Source: an uncultured Eubacteriales bacterium (GTDB taxonomy: Bacteria > Bacillota > Clostridia > Oscillospirales > UBA644). Taken from it: DNA of 64,000 nt. How positions within the stretch are numbered: the stretch's first letter is position 1; the number at the start of each line of letters is the position of its first letter. The notes below the pieces were generated by a model. That model was not told where the DNA came from. It saw only the letters and a list, made by a program, of their open reading frames with translations, and did not search any database. The stretch spans positions 5,008 to 69,007 of the forward strand of contig CAUHAO010000008.1 in NCBI GenBank assembly GCA_959604355.1. Reading direction: 5' to 3'. Below, piece after piece: positions 40,213 through 48,155 of this stretch. A program made the translations under genes and the position numbers.

Positions 40213-40220
40213 TTTTGCTA

Positions 40221-40249
40221 TTGACAATCGCAGATTTATGTGCTATAAT
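40221..40249 (+). promoter_or_regulatory. Consensus SigA promoter of nrdD
   Basis: TTGACA (40221-40226), 17 bp and TATAAT (40244-40249). The leader to the TTG start codon is about 100 nt and purine-rich, without a recognised riboswitch. Confidence 0.9.
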
Positions 40250-40357
40250 ATGAATTAAGCAAATAAGACCCTTGTCCCGGTGGAGAGGGAGAAGGTGTCA
40301 AATATTATACTATTACACCCGTGGGAAGGAAGCGGGGAAAGGAAACGGTGAACACAA

Positions 40358-42772
40358 TTGTATCAGGTAATCAAAAGAAACGGTTCGATCGCTGAATTCG
40401 ACATTTCAAAGATAAGCGACGCAATCCGCAAGGCATTCGAGGCGCAGCAGAAACAGTATCATCCCAGCATAATTGACTTGCTCGCGCTCAAAGTTACGGC
40501 AGACTTTGAGCCGAAGGTCAAGGACGGCAAGATCGCCGTTGAGGACATTCAGGACAGCGCGGAATCCGTGCTCATCCAGGCGGGTTACGCGGACGTCGCG
40601 AAAGCGTACATACTTTATCGCCGTCAGCGCGAGAAGCTGCGTGAGATGAAGAACGCGATGCTCGACTACAAAGAGATAGTTGACAGCTACGTCAAAGTCA
40701 CCGACTGGCGCGTCAAGGAGAATTCCACCGTCACATATTCCGTCGGCGGACTTATCCTTTCCAACTCGGGCGCGATAACATCCCGTTACTGGCTGTCCGA
40801 GATATACGACGACGAAATATCAAACGCACACCGCAACGCGGATATACATATCCATGACCTTTCGATGCTCACGGGCTATTGCGCTGGATGGTCTCTGCGC
40901 CAGCTCATCAAGGAAGGCCTCGGCGGTGTTCCCGGCAAGATAACATCCTCTCCCGCAAGCCACCTTGCGACCCTCTGCAACCAGATGGTCAACTTCCTCG
41001 GCATAATGCAGAACGAATGGGCGGGCGCTCAGGCGTTTTCGTCTTTCGATACGTACCTTGCGCCGTTCGTCAAGGTCGATAATCTTACCTATGACCAGGT
41101 CAAGAAGAGCATCGAGTCTTTCATTTACGGCGTGAACACTCCCAGCCGGTGGGGCACTCAGGCACCCTTCTCCAACATCACCCTTGACTGGACCGTTCCC
41201 GCGGATCTCGCGGAGCAGAATTGTATCGTCGGCGGCAAGGAAATGCCGTTCAAATACAAGGACTGCCAGAAAGAAATGGACATCGTCAACAAGGCGTTCA
41301 TCGAGATCATGATTGAGGGCGACGCTAACGGACGCGGGTTCCAGTATCCCATTCCGACCTACTCCATCACAAAGGATTTCGATTGGTCGGACACCGAAAA
41401 CAACCGTCTGCTCTTCGAGATGACTGCCAAATACGGCACACCTTATTTCTCCAATTACGTCAACAGCGACATGCAGCCCAGCGACGTGCGCAGTATGTGC
41501 TGCCGTCTGCGTCTCGATCTGCGTGAACTCCGCAAGAAGTCGGGCGGCTTCTTCGGCAGCGGCGAAAGCACGGGCTCTGTCGGCGTTGTTACGATAAACA
41601 TTCCGCGTATCGCGTATCTCGCGTCGGACGAGGCGGATTTCTACAAACGCCTCGACCACATGATGGATATTTCCGCTCGCTCGCTCAAGATAAAGCGCGA
41701 TATCATCACCAAACTCCTCGACGAAGGGCTCTATCCGTATACGAAACGTTACCTCGGCACGTTCAACAACCACTTCTCGACCATCGGTCTTGTCGGAATG
41801 AACGAGGCGGGACTCAACGCGAAGTGGATCCGCAAGGATATGACTCATCCCGAAACTCAGGAGTTCTCCAAGAACGTACTCAACCATATGCGCGAACGTC
41901 TTTCCGACTACCAGGAAAAATACGGAGACCTGTTCAACCTCGAAGCGACCCCCGCGGAGAGCACGGCGTTCCGTCTGGCAAAGCATGACGTGAAGCGTTA
42001 TCCCGATATCATCACAGCCTCTCAGAACGGCGGCACACCTTATTACACCAACTCGTCGCATCTGCCCGTCGGATACACCTCGGATATATTCGACGCGCTC
42101 GATATCCAGGACGAATTGCAGACCCTTTACACATCGGGTACGGTGTTCCACGCGTTCCTCGGCGAAAAGCTTCCCGACTGGAAGAGCGCCGCGACACTCG
42201 TGCGCAAGATCTCCGAAAACTACAAATTGCCTTATTACACCCTCTCTCCGACATATTCCGTCTGCCGCACACACGGATATATCGCGGGTGAACAGTATAA
42301 ATGCCCCATCTGCGGGGAAACTACCGAAGTGTACAGCCGTATAACGGGCTATTACAGACCTGTCCAGAACTGGAACGACGGTAAGACCGAAGAATTCAAG
42401 CAGAGAAAGGTTTACGATATCGCAAACTCTCATCTCACGCACTCCGGACCCGTTGACCGTGCCAGCTCATGCTGCTCCTCCGCCGGAGCGCAGGTCACAG
42501 TCGACACCGAGGCTCTCGGCAACGTGGATGTCGCGACGAAAACGTTCGAACTCTTCACCACCAAGACATGCCCGAACTGCAAAGTCGCGGCGGCGATGCT
42601 CGAAAATGAGGGTATCGAATACGTCAAGACGGACGCGGAGAGCGATCCCGAGCGCACGAAGAGCTACGGCATCATGCAGGCGCCCACCCTCATCGTCACT
42701 TCACCCGACGGCACATACGAAAAATATGTCGGCGTGTGGGATATCAAGAAAATGATACAGGAACATAAATAA
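40358..42772 (+). CDS. nrdD: Anaerobic ribonucleoside-triphosphate reductase with C-terminal glutaredoxin-like domain
   Basis: This class III enzyme makes deoxynucleotides under anaerobic conditions. The 804 residues contain an ATP-cone (about 1-95, with IKRNGSIAEFDISKI), the catalytic barrel, a zinc site near the C-terminus (CRTHGY and CPICGE) and the glycyl-radical loop SRITGYYRPVQNWNDGK (about 665-681). After that, a further domain of about 80 residues (FELFTTKTCPNCKVAAAMLE ... APTLIV) has the glutaredoxin/thioredoxin fold with a CPNC active site, preceded by a CC pair. It begins with TTG 40358. trxB follows, so the fused domain may be the direct reductant. Confidence 0.95.
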   Translation: MYQVIKRNGSIAEFDISKISDAIRKAFEAQQKQYHPSIIDLLALKVTADFEPKVKDGKIAVEDIQDSAESVLIQAGYADVAKAYILYRRQREKLREMKNAMLDYKEIVDSYVKVTDWRVKENSTVTYSVGGLILSNSGAITSRYWLSEIYDDEISNAHRNADIHIHDLSMLTGYCAGWSLRQLIKEGLGGVPGKITSSPASHLATLCNQMVNFLGIMQNEWAGAQAFSSFDTYLAPFVKVDNLTYDQVKKSIESFIYGVNTPSRWGTQAPFSNITLDWTVPADLAEQNCIVGGKEMPFKYKDCQKEMDIVNKAFIEIMIEGDANGRGFQYPIPTYSITKDFDWSDTENNRLLFEMTAKYGTPYFSNYVNSDMQPSDVRSMCCRLRLDLRELRKKSGGFFGSGESTGSVGVVTINIPRIAYLASDEADFYKRLDHMMDISARSLKIKRDIITKLLDEGLYPYTKRYLGTFNNHFSTIGLVGMNEAGLNAKWIRKDMTHPETQEFSKNVLNHMRERLSDYQEKYGDLFNLEATPAESTAFRLAKHDVKRYPDIITASQNGGTPYYTNSSHLPVGYTSDIFDALDIQDELQTLYTSGTVFHAFLGEKLPDWKSAATLVRKISENYKLPYYTLSPTYSVCRTHGYIAGEQYKCPICGETTEVYSRITGYYRPVQNWNDGKTEEFKQRKVYDIANSHLTHSGPVDRASSCCSSAGAQVTVDTEALGNVDVATKTFELFTTKTCPNCKVAAAMLENEGIEYVKTDAESDPERTKSYGIMQAPTLIVTSPDGTYEKYVGVWDIKKMIQEHK

Positions 42773-42787
42773 TTATCCGAATACATA

Positions 42788-42817
42788 ACGAAAAGCCCGA
42801 TATTTCGGGCTTTTCGT
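42788..42817 (+). terminator. Terminator after nrdD
   Basis: ACGAAAAGCCCGA (42788-42800) and TCGGGCTTTTCGT (42805-42817) form a perfect 13-bp stem with a 4-nt loop; the T-run is inside the 3' arm. Confidence 0.85.
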
Positions 42818-42826
42818 TCAATAAGG

Positions 42827-42913
42827 CTCAGCGCTTTACGAATACGCAATGCCTTACGAAGGCTCAATGCTTTACGAATACGCAATGCCTTACGAAGGCT
42901 CAATGCTTTACGG
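42827..42913. repeat. Tandem 36-bp repeat, 2.4 copies
   Basis: Units at 42827-42862 and 42863-42898 differ at two positions, with a partial third to 42913. Each is itself two 18-bp halves (CAATGCTTTACGAATACG / CAATGCCTTACGAAGGCT). It lies 33 bp before cloverleaf copy C. Confidence 0.9.
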
Positions 42914-42946
42914 CACGGCGGATTTATTGCACAAACGGCTCCTTCA

Positions 42947-43023
42947 GCGCCGCGCGAAAGTCCTGCGGACTTTCGGCGACGGTCTGCGACCGTCGCGCTT
43001 TGCTGCGCAAAGCCGCGCGGCGC
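42947..43023. repeat. Cloverleaf palindrome element, copy C
   Basis: An outer 10-bp stem (42947-42956 with 43014-43023, GCGCCGCGCG) encloses three hairpins, all with loop TGC: 8 bp at 42956-42974, 9 bp at 42976-42996 and 7 bp at 42997-43013. One base (42975) is unpaired at the junction. The arms (GAAAGTCC, GCGACGGTC, GCTTTGC) are unrelated to those of copies A and B except for GC-richness. Confidence 0.85.
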
Positions 43024-43081
43024 GCCTGCGTAAAACATACTTTCACGTCCCCGCAAATCACATCTTAAGGAGACAAAATCA

Positions 43082-43993
43082 ATGAAAAAATACGACATCA
43101 TCATCGTCGGCGCGGGCACAGCCGGCATGACCGCCGCGATATACGCTCTGCGCGCGGGAAAATCCGTCTGCATATTCGAAAACGAGGTGTTTGGCGGACA
43201 GATATCTTATTCCCCCAGAGTTGAGAATTACCCCGGAATCCCGTCCGTAAGCGGCGCGGACTTCTCGGACGCGCTCGTCACACAGATAACGGCGCTCGGC
43301 GCGACGATTGAGCTTGAAAACGTCATATCCGTCACCGTCAACGGCGACGGCACGAAAAAAGTCGTTACGGACTGGAACGAGTACGAGTGCAGGGCGGTCA
43401 TTCTCGCAACGGGCTCAAAACACCGCAAGCTCGGCGTCGAAAGAGAAGACGAGCTCGTCGGAAAAGGCGTGTCGTACTGCGCGGTATGCGACGGTGCGTT
43501 TTACAAGGGCAAGCCCGTCGCGGTCGTCGGAGGCGGCTCAACGGCGCTTCAGGACGCGATATTCCTCTCCGCGTATTGCTCTTCGGTTACACTCATTCAC
43601 CGCCGCGACGAATTCCGCGGCGAGGAAAGACTTGTAAAGACCCTGCAAACAAAGGGCAACGTCAGCTTCATACTCAACAGCACCGTCAAAAGCCTTGACG
43701 GCGCGAGCCGCATCGAGGGCGTCACCGTGACGGATAAAATAACGGGTGCGGAAACGAAAATACCCGTTGACGGCCTTTTCGTCGCCGTCGGGCAGATGCC
43801 TCGGAACGAAAAATTCGCAAACATCGTCACGCTCGATGACTACGGCTACATCGCTTCGGGCGAGGATTGCCGCACAAGTACGGACGGCGTTTTCGCCGCG
43901 GGCGACTGCCGTACGAAAACTCTCCGTCAGCTCACCACCGCCGCCGCCGACGGTGCCGTCGCAGGTACCGCCGCCGCCGAATACTGCGATTGA
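43082..43993 (+). CDS. trxB: Thioredoxin reductase-like flavoprotein
   Basis: The 303 residues have the N-terminal FAD-binding GAGTAGMTAAIYALRAGK, the redox-active CAVC (about residues 135-138), the NADPH-type GGGSTALQDA (about 152-161) and the C-terminal FAD motif GVFAAGDCRTKTLRQ. It passes electrons from NAD(P)H to thioredoxin- or glutaredoxin-like partners. AAGGAG precedes the start. The position after nrdD with its fused redoxin domain suggests it reduces that domain. No promoter is seen between cloverleaf C and the start. Confidence 0.93.
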   Translation: MKKYDIIIVGAGTAGMTAAIYALRAGKSVCIFENEVFGGQISYSPRVENYPGIPSVSGADFSDALVTQITALGATIELENVISVTVNGDGTKKVVTDWNEYECRAVILATGSKHRKLGVEREDELVGKGVSYCAVCDGAFYKGKPVAVVGGGSTALQDAIFLSAYCSSVTLIHRRDEFRGEERLVKTLQTKGNVSFILNSTVKSLDGASRIEGVTVTDKITGAETKIPVDGLFVAVGQMPRNEKFANIVTLDDYGYIASGEDCRTSTDGVFAAGDCRTKTLRQLTTAAADGAVAGTAAAEYCD

Positions 43994-44021
43994 AAATCCC
44001 GAACGACCCCGTGAAGATACA

Positions 44022-44054
44022 AAAAGATATCCGCGCGATACGCGGATATCTTTT
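44022..44054. terminator. Bidirectional terminator between trxB and the acyl-CoA ligase gene
   Basis: AAAAGATATCCGCG (44022-44035) and CGCGGATATCTTTT (44041-44054) form a perfect 14-bp stem with a 5-nt loop, with A- and T-runs on both sides, between convergent genes. Confidence 0.9.
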
Positions 44055-44087
44055 CTTTATCTATTATTCTTTTTTATACGTCTGCTT

Positions 44088-45800
44088 TTATGCGCCTGCC
44101 GCTTGATTTTCCGCCTCTTCCTTCTCGAGGACTGTGTATGCGACCTTGCCGACGAGCGTTTTCGGCAGCTCCTTGCGGAACTCTATGTCGTACGGCATCG
44201 CATATTTCGCGATGTGCTTGCGGCAATGCTCCATTATCGACGATTTGAGCTCGTCGGAGGGTTCATAGCCCTCTTTCGGGACAATGAACGCCTTGACTTT
44301 CTGCATCTTGTAGTCGTCCTTGACGCCGATGACACAGCTCATAACGACTGCCTCGTGCGCGTCGATTATATTTTCGAGCTGCGACGGGTAAACGTTGTAG
44401 CCGCTTGTTATTATCATTCTCTTGATACGCTGCTTGAAGTATACGAAGCCTTCATCGTCCATATATCCCATATCGCCCGTGTGCAGCCATACTCTGCCGT
44501 CCGCGTGCGTGTGCAGCGCCGCCGCCGTCTCTTCGGGATTATTCATATATCCGAGCATCACCGACGGGCCGTGGATACATATTTCGCCGTCTTCGCCGTA
44601 AGGCACTTCCTCATCCGTGCCGACTTTGCAAATAATGAAGTATGTGTCGGGGTAGGGCAGACCTATCGAGCCTTCCTTTTCCTTGTTGTACGGAGTCAAA
44701 CAGCTCGCGGTAACACATTCCGTCGTGCCGTAGCCTTCGCGGATGCGTATTTGCGCGCCGTGGTCTGCGAGGAATTTATCGAATTTCTTTTTAAGCTCGA
44801 TCGACAGAGAGTCTCCGCCCGAGAAAACGCCTTTGAGACATTTCAGGTTCACCTTATCCATATACGGGTTACGGGTTATCGCCTCAAAGAGCGTCGGCAC
44901 GCCCGCGATATAGTTGGGCTTCTCGGTTTTGAGCAGTTTACTGTAGCTCTTGACGTTGAAACGCGGCACAAGTATGCTTCTGCCGCCGGCGGCGAGCATC
45001 GTGTGAACGCAAACACCGAGACCGAAGCCGTGGAACATCGGCATTGCCGCAAGCATGCTCATTCCCGGCTCGAAATTGTTCGCCATTGCGATGGTCTGTC
45101 GGCCGAGAGCGTTGAAGTTGAGGTTTGACAGGCGTATACCCTTCGTCGTGCCCGTCGTGCCGCCCGAGAAGAGGATGACTGCTTCGTCAGAGCCGCTTTT
45201 TTCGACTTTATATTCGCCCGTGAACTTTCTGCCGCCCGCGAGGAAGTCTTTCCACATCACAACTTCAGCGTCGGTCTTCGGAATGGGCGGGATTTTCGAC
45301 GTGAGCTTGAACACCGCCGCCTTTATCGGGTCGAGCGCGTCCGCGACGGACGTAATGACGAGGCTTTGCAGAGGATAATTTTTGCGCACGTTGACGAATT
45401 TTCCGTAAAACTGGTCGAGCGTCACCGCACATTTGCTGCCCGCGGTTCTGAGATAAAATTCTATCTCTCCCTCCGCGGAAAGGGGGTGTATCATCGACGC
45501 TATCGCGCCTATACGGTTAAGCGCGTACAGACAGTAGACCGTCTGCGGCACGTTGGGCATGCAGACCGTGACTTTGTCGCCTTCGCTGATACCTATGGCC
45601 TTGAACGCTTTCGCCGCAAGGTCGATACGCTCGAGCATTTTTTTGTAACTGATGTTCGAACCCATGAACGAAAGAGCAGTATATTCCGGATATTCTCGCG
45701 CCGTCTGCGTCACCGCGTCAAGCATTGAGCCTTGCGGATATTCCAGATGAAACTGCACGTCGCCGTAACTGCCCAGCCAGGGCATCCTGATTTCTTCCAT
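44088..45800 (-). CDS. AMP-forming acyl-CoA synthetase (long-chain fatty acid type)
   Basis: The 570-residue adenylate-forming enzyme activates a carboxylic acid with ATP and CoA. The P-loop-like motif is ILFSGGTTGTTKGIRLSN (about residues 209-226), with later EGYGTTECVTASC and the hinge region HTGDMGYMDDEGFVYFKQRIKRM. The C-terminal Lys is in TLVGKVAYTVL. The substrate is probably a fatty or other hydrophobic acid. GGAGAAAG precedes the start. It is third in the TetR/E2-like operon, after a 55-bp gap. Confidence 0.9.
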   Translation of the reverse strand: MEEIRMPWLGSYGDVQFHLEYPQGSMLDAVTQTAREYPEYTALSFMGSNISYKKMLERIDLAAKAFKAIGISEGDKVTVCMPNVPQTVYCLYALNRIGAIASMIHPLSAEGEIEFYLRTAGSKCAVTLDQFYGKFVNVRKNYPLQSLVITSVADALDPIKAAVFKLTSKIPPIPKTDAEVVMWKDFLAGGRKFTGEYKVEKSGSDEAVILFSGGTTGTTKGIRLSNLNFNALGRQTIAMANNFEPGMSMLAAMPMFHGFGLGVCVHTMLAAGGRSILVPRFNVKSYSKLLKTEKPNYIAGVPTLFEAITRNPYMDKVNLKCLKGVFSGGDSLSIELKKKFDKFLADHGAQIRIREGYGTTECVTASCLTPYNKEKEGSIGLPYPDTYFIICKVGTDEEVPYGEDGEICIHGPSVMLGYMNNPEETAAALHTHADGRVWLHTGDMGYMDDEGFVYFKQRIKRMIITSGYNVYPSQLENIIDAHEAVVMSCVIGVKDDYKMQKVKAFIVPKEGYEPSDELKSSIMEHCRKHIAKYAMPYDIEFRKELPKTLVGKVAYTVLEKEEAENQAAGA

Positions 45801-45855
45801 TTTCTTTCTCCGCGTTTAAAATTTTATGCTTTAAATTTTCATTGTCATATAGTTG

Positions 45856-46752
45856 TCATATATTTGTAAGGTCGATTTCTTCCGCCGCGGGCGCGTCAAG
45901 CAGCTCGGGGTGAGCGAAAAGATGTTTCAGCAAACGTATGCTCTTTGCGAAATAAACGCCGTCGGCGATACGCTCGTCGAGAGTTATGCCGAGATTGAGA
46001 CAGTCGCGCATCTCATACGAGCCGTCGTCCTCGAAGAACGGTTCCTTGTGCTTCTCGCCGATGACGAGGAATATCGAGTTCGTGCCCCAGTTCGTGAGAT
46101 GATGGTAACTTGCGCTCATTTTTATGCTGCCGAGGTTTGATATGAACACCGTCGATTCATACGGGTCAACGTCGCTGAGTGCTTTGGGCAGTTTGCCGTA
46201 AAAGTCGAGTTTGAAAATTATATTCGTGAAAAACTGCAGCAGCCAGCGCGGCAGCTTTGTCAGTACATCCATCGTGTCCGTTGCGCCTTCACTTTTGTTC
46301 TCGTGGCGCACACCGTAAACGAATTTACATATCTTGCCGTGTATCTGCTCAATGAGAGGCTGCGGATCTTCTTTGTCCGTGATGAGCGTTGCGAGAGCCT
46401 CATGAGCGTCGTCGGTGAACATTTTCTTGACGACGAATGAGAACGAAATGTCGTTGCGCTCGTAGGTACGTCTGCCGATGATAAAGCGGTTCATTTTCGG
46501 GCGAAGGATTATCGTCTTTGATAGCGCCGCCGTGATGAAGTGAAAAAGAGTATACTTGAATTCGGGATTCTGCGCGTTTTTCGCGTCGAGATATGCTATG
46601 GCTTGAGTAAGGTCTATGCGCTCGACCGCGACAGCCTCGTTGTCTGCACGGTTGGGCAGAAGATAGGGCATGAACTGGTGCATCGAGTCTCCCTCACGCA
46701 CAAGTCTGCCGTCACGCCTGTCGCCGCGCTGCCTCTTGATTTTTTCACTCAT
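45856..46752 (-). CDS. E2-type acyltransferase domain protein without lipoyl domain, catalytic His replaced
   Basis: The 298-residue protein matches the catalytic (CAT-like) domain of 2-oxoacid dehydrogenase E2 enzymes, with HHLTNWGTNSIFLVIGEKHK and the C-terminal region LGITLDERIADGVYFAKSIR. In true E2 enzymes this reads DHRVIDG; here the catalytic His is Glu. There is no lipoyl or subunit-binding domain, and no E1 or E3 gene. It may be an altered acyltransferase using the product of the adjacent acyl-CoA ligase. It overlaps tetR by 8 bases. Confidence 0.75.
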   Translation of the reverse strand: MSEKIKRQRGDRRDGRLVREGDSMHQFMPYLLPNRADNEAVAVERIDLTQAIAYLDAKNAQNPEFKYTLFHFITAALSKTIILRPKMNRFIIGRRTYERNDISFSFVVKKMFTDDAHEALATLITDKEDPQPLIEQIHGKICKFVYGVRHENKSEGATDTMDVLTKLPRWLLQFFTNIIFKLDFYGKLPKALSDVDPYESTVFISNLGSIKMSASYHHLTNWGTNSIFLVIGEKHKEPFFEDDGSYEMRDCLNLGITLDERIADGVYFAKSIRLLKHLFAHPELLDAPAAEEIDLTNI

Positions 46753-47389
46753 GGTCGTTTTCCGCCTTCCCCGCGTCCTCTTCGGACGGCGTTTCTTCTT
46801 TTTCTTCGTAATCTATCTGTGTGATGAGCTTGAGCAGGGAGAAATTGTCGTCAAAACGCTGTGTCAGGTTTGTCACCCGCATCGAGATGTCTTCGGGAGG
46901 CTCCGTCATGCCTTTTTCTATCCACGCCACCGTCATCGTTGCTATGCCTCCGAGAAGGAACTTAACCGTGTCGCTGTTGAGCTTCGGGTCAATGTATTTT
47001 TCGGTATGCTTTGCGTATGAGCCGATAGCGTAATAGAATATCTGTATCAGCGACGCGTTGCGCAGTTTGATAAGATTTTCTCGGTGCTCGTAAAAAGTCT
47101 TGAAATATATAAGATACAGCTCGTACGCGTCAAAACCGTCTTTTTTGTATTTGAGCTGCACCTTTTCGACATACTCGTCAACGATGCCTTCGATGAATTT
47201 GCGGATTATGTCATCCTTGCTTGTGAAATTGCGGTAAAACGATTGCCGCGCCACACCCGCCTCGTCCGTGATGTTCGCAATTTTTATCTCCTCGTACGGC
47301 TTTTTGCCGAGAAGAGTCATGAGCGCGTTGAATATCCAATTGCGTGTGCGCTTTGTCTGCTTGTTGCAGCTTTTTTTCTTGCCGAACAT
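46745..47389 (-). CDS. TetR/AcrR-family regulator
   Basis: The 214-residue protein has an N-terminal TetR helix-turn-helix (about residues 15-60, IANITDEAGVARQSFYRNFT) and a helical ligand-binding domain, ending in an acidic tail. AAGGAG precedes the start. It is first in an operon with the E2-like and acyl-CoA ligase genes. A palindrome just upstream (47416-47437) is its likely autoregulatory operator; the ligand may be an acyl-CoA. Confidence 0.9.
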   Translation of the reverse strand: MFGKKKSCNKQTKRTRNWIFNALMTLLGKKPYEEIKIANITDEAGVARQSFYRNFTSKDDIIRKFIEGIVDEYVEKVQLKYKKDGFDAYELYLIYFKTFYEHRENLIKLRNASLIQIFYYAIGSYAKHTEKYIDPKLNSDTVKFLLGGIATMTVAWIEKGMTEPPEDISMRVTNLTQRFDDNFSLLKLITQIDYEEKEETPSEEDAGKAENDHE

Positions 47390-47415
47390 TTACGTCTCCT
47401 TTCCGCGGGATACTG

Positions 47416-47437
47416 AAATGTAAAAAGTGTTACATTT
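47416..47437. promoter_or_regulatory. Probable TetR operator
   Basis: AAATGTAA-6-TTACATTT is a perfect 8-6-8 inverted repeat, 27 bp upstream of the tetR start codon and downstream of its promoter. Confidence 0.75.
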
Positions 47438-47452
47438 GTCTCATTTGCCACA

Positions 47453-47481
47453 AGTATACCACATTTTTTTCCCGCTGTCAA
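47453..47481 (-). promoter_or_regulatory. SigA promoter of the tetR operon
   Basis: On the minus strand TTGACA (47481-47476), 17 bp and TATACT (47458-47453). The operator at 47416-47437 lies in the early transcribed region. Confidence 0.85.
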
Positions 47482-47593
47482 GTCCAAACAGCAAATATTG
47501 TCTGACATTTTTTACCTCTCTGAATTTATCCGCAGGGACAGGGAACAATAATGGCAAAAATCAGAAAAAAAAGTATAAAAGCACGACAAAAAC

Positions 47594-47622
47594 TTGACAA
47601 ACGGTATAGAAAGGTGTATAAT
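47594..47622 (+). promoter_or_regulatory. Consensus SigA promoter of the small acidic-tail gene
   Basis: TTGACA (47594-47599), 17 bp and TATAAT (47617-47622). Confidence 0.88.
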
Positions 47623-47665
47623 AAACATATGATGATATCACTTTGAGATGAAAGGATACGTTAAG

Positions 47666-48034
47666 ATGAAAGAACTCAGAAAAGAATATAAGATACTTCT
47701 CGGCGTCGCCGCGGGCGTTGCAGCCGCAGGTCTCGCGTTCGCAGCATACAAATCCTTAAAAGCGCTCCGGAAAGCAAAGGCTGAAATTTCCGAAAAGGAA
47801 AGCGACGGCGACGACAGTATCGCGTCTCCCGACGAGGCTGTCTATGTGGACGCGGAATATATACGGATAGGGAACGGCGACGACTCCGAAGCGCCTGCCT
47901 CGGACGGCGATGACGTACCGGAAAACGCTCCTGAAAAGGCTTCCGAAAACGCTCCCGTAAAAGAAGACGAGCCTTCGGCAGAACGCAACGCACCTTCCGA
48001 AGCAGCTCCCGAGACCGCCGAAGGCAGAGAATAA
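47666..48034 (+). CDS. Small membrane-anchored protein with acidic tail
   Basis: The 122-residue product has one N-terminal membrane helix (about residues 10-28, with small residues GVAAGVAAAGLAFAAYKSL), a basic patch and a long acidic, Ala/Pro/Glu-rich tail that is probably disordered. I do not recognise a family. An upstream in-frame ATG at 47648 exists, but GAAAGGA precedes ATG 47666. It is a single gene between its own promoter and a terminator. Confidence 0.6.
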   Translation: MKELRKEYKILLGVAAGVAAAGLAFAAYKSLKALRKAKAEISEKESDGDDSIASPDEAVYVDAEYIRIGNGDDSEAPASDGDDVPENAPEKASENAPVKEDEPSAERNAPSEAAPETAEGRE

Positions 48035-48063
48035 AGAATTTTCCGTTTGTCTTCATAAAACGA

Positions 48064-48096
48064 TGCGGTCTGAAAAAGACCGCACCGTGTTTTTTA
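48064..48096 (+). terminator. Terminator of the small acidic-tail gene
   Basis: TGCGGTCT (48064-48071) pairs with AGACCGCA (48077-48084), followed by CCGTG and a T-rich run. Confidence 0.8.
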
Positions 48097-48155
48097 TATT
48101 TTACATCTTAAGTATGCGCCGCGGTTTTATCCGGGGCTCGGAAAGATAGGTCTTT

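Noticed and set aside
40256..40357. Cobalamin or other riboswitch in the nrdD leader
   Set aside because: GGGAAGG and GGTG words recall parts of a B12 box, but the conserved core is absent, and class III reductases do not use cobalamin.
40820..42442. 540-codon open frame antisense to nrdD
   Set aside because: The product has no recognisable motif. The plus strand encodes a full NrdD with all signatures; GC-rich third positions create long antisense frames.
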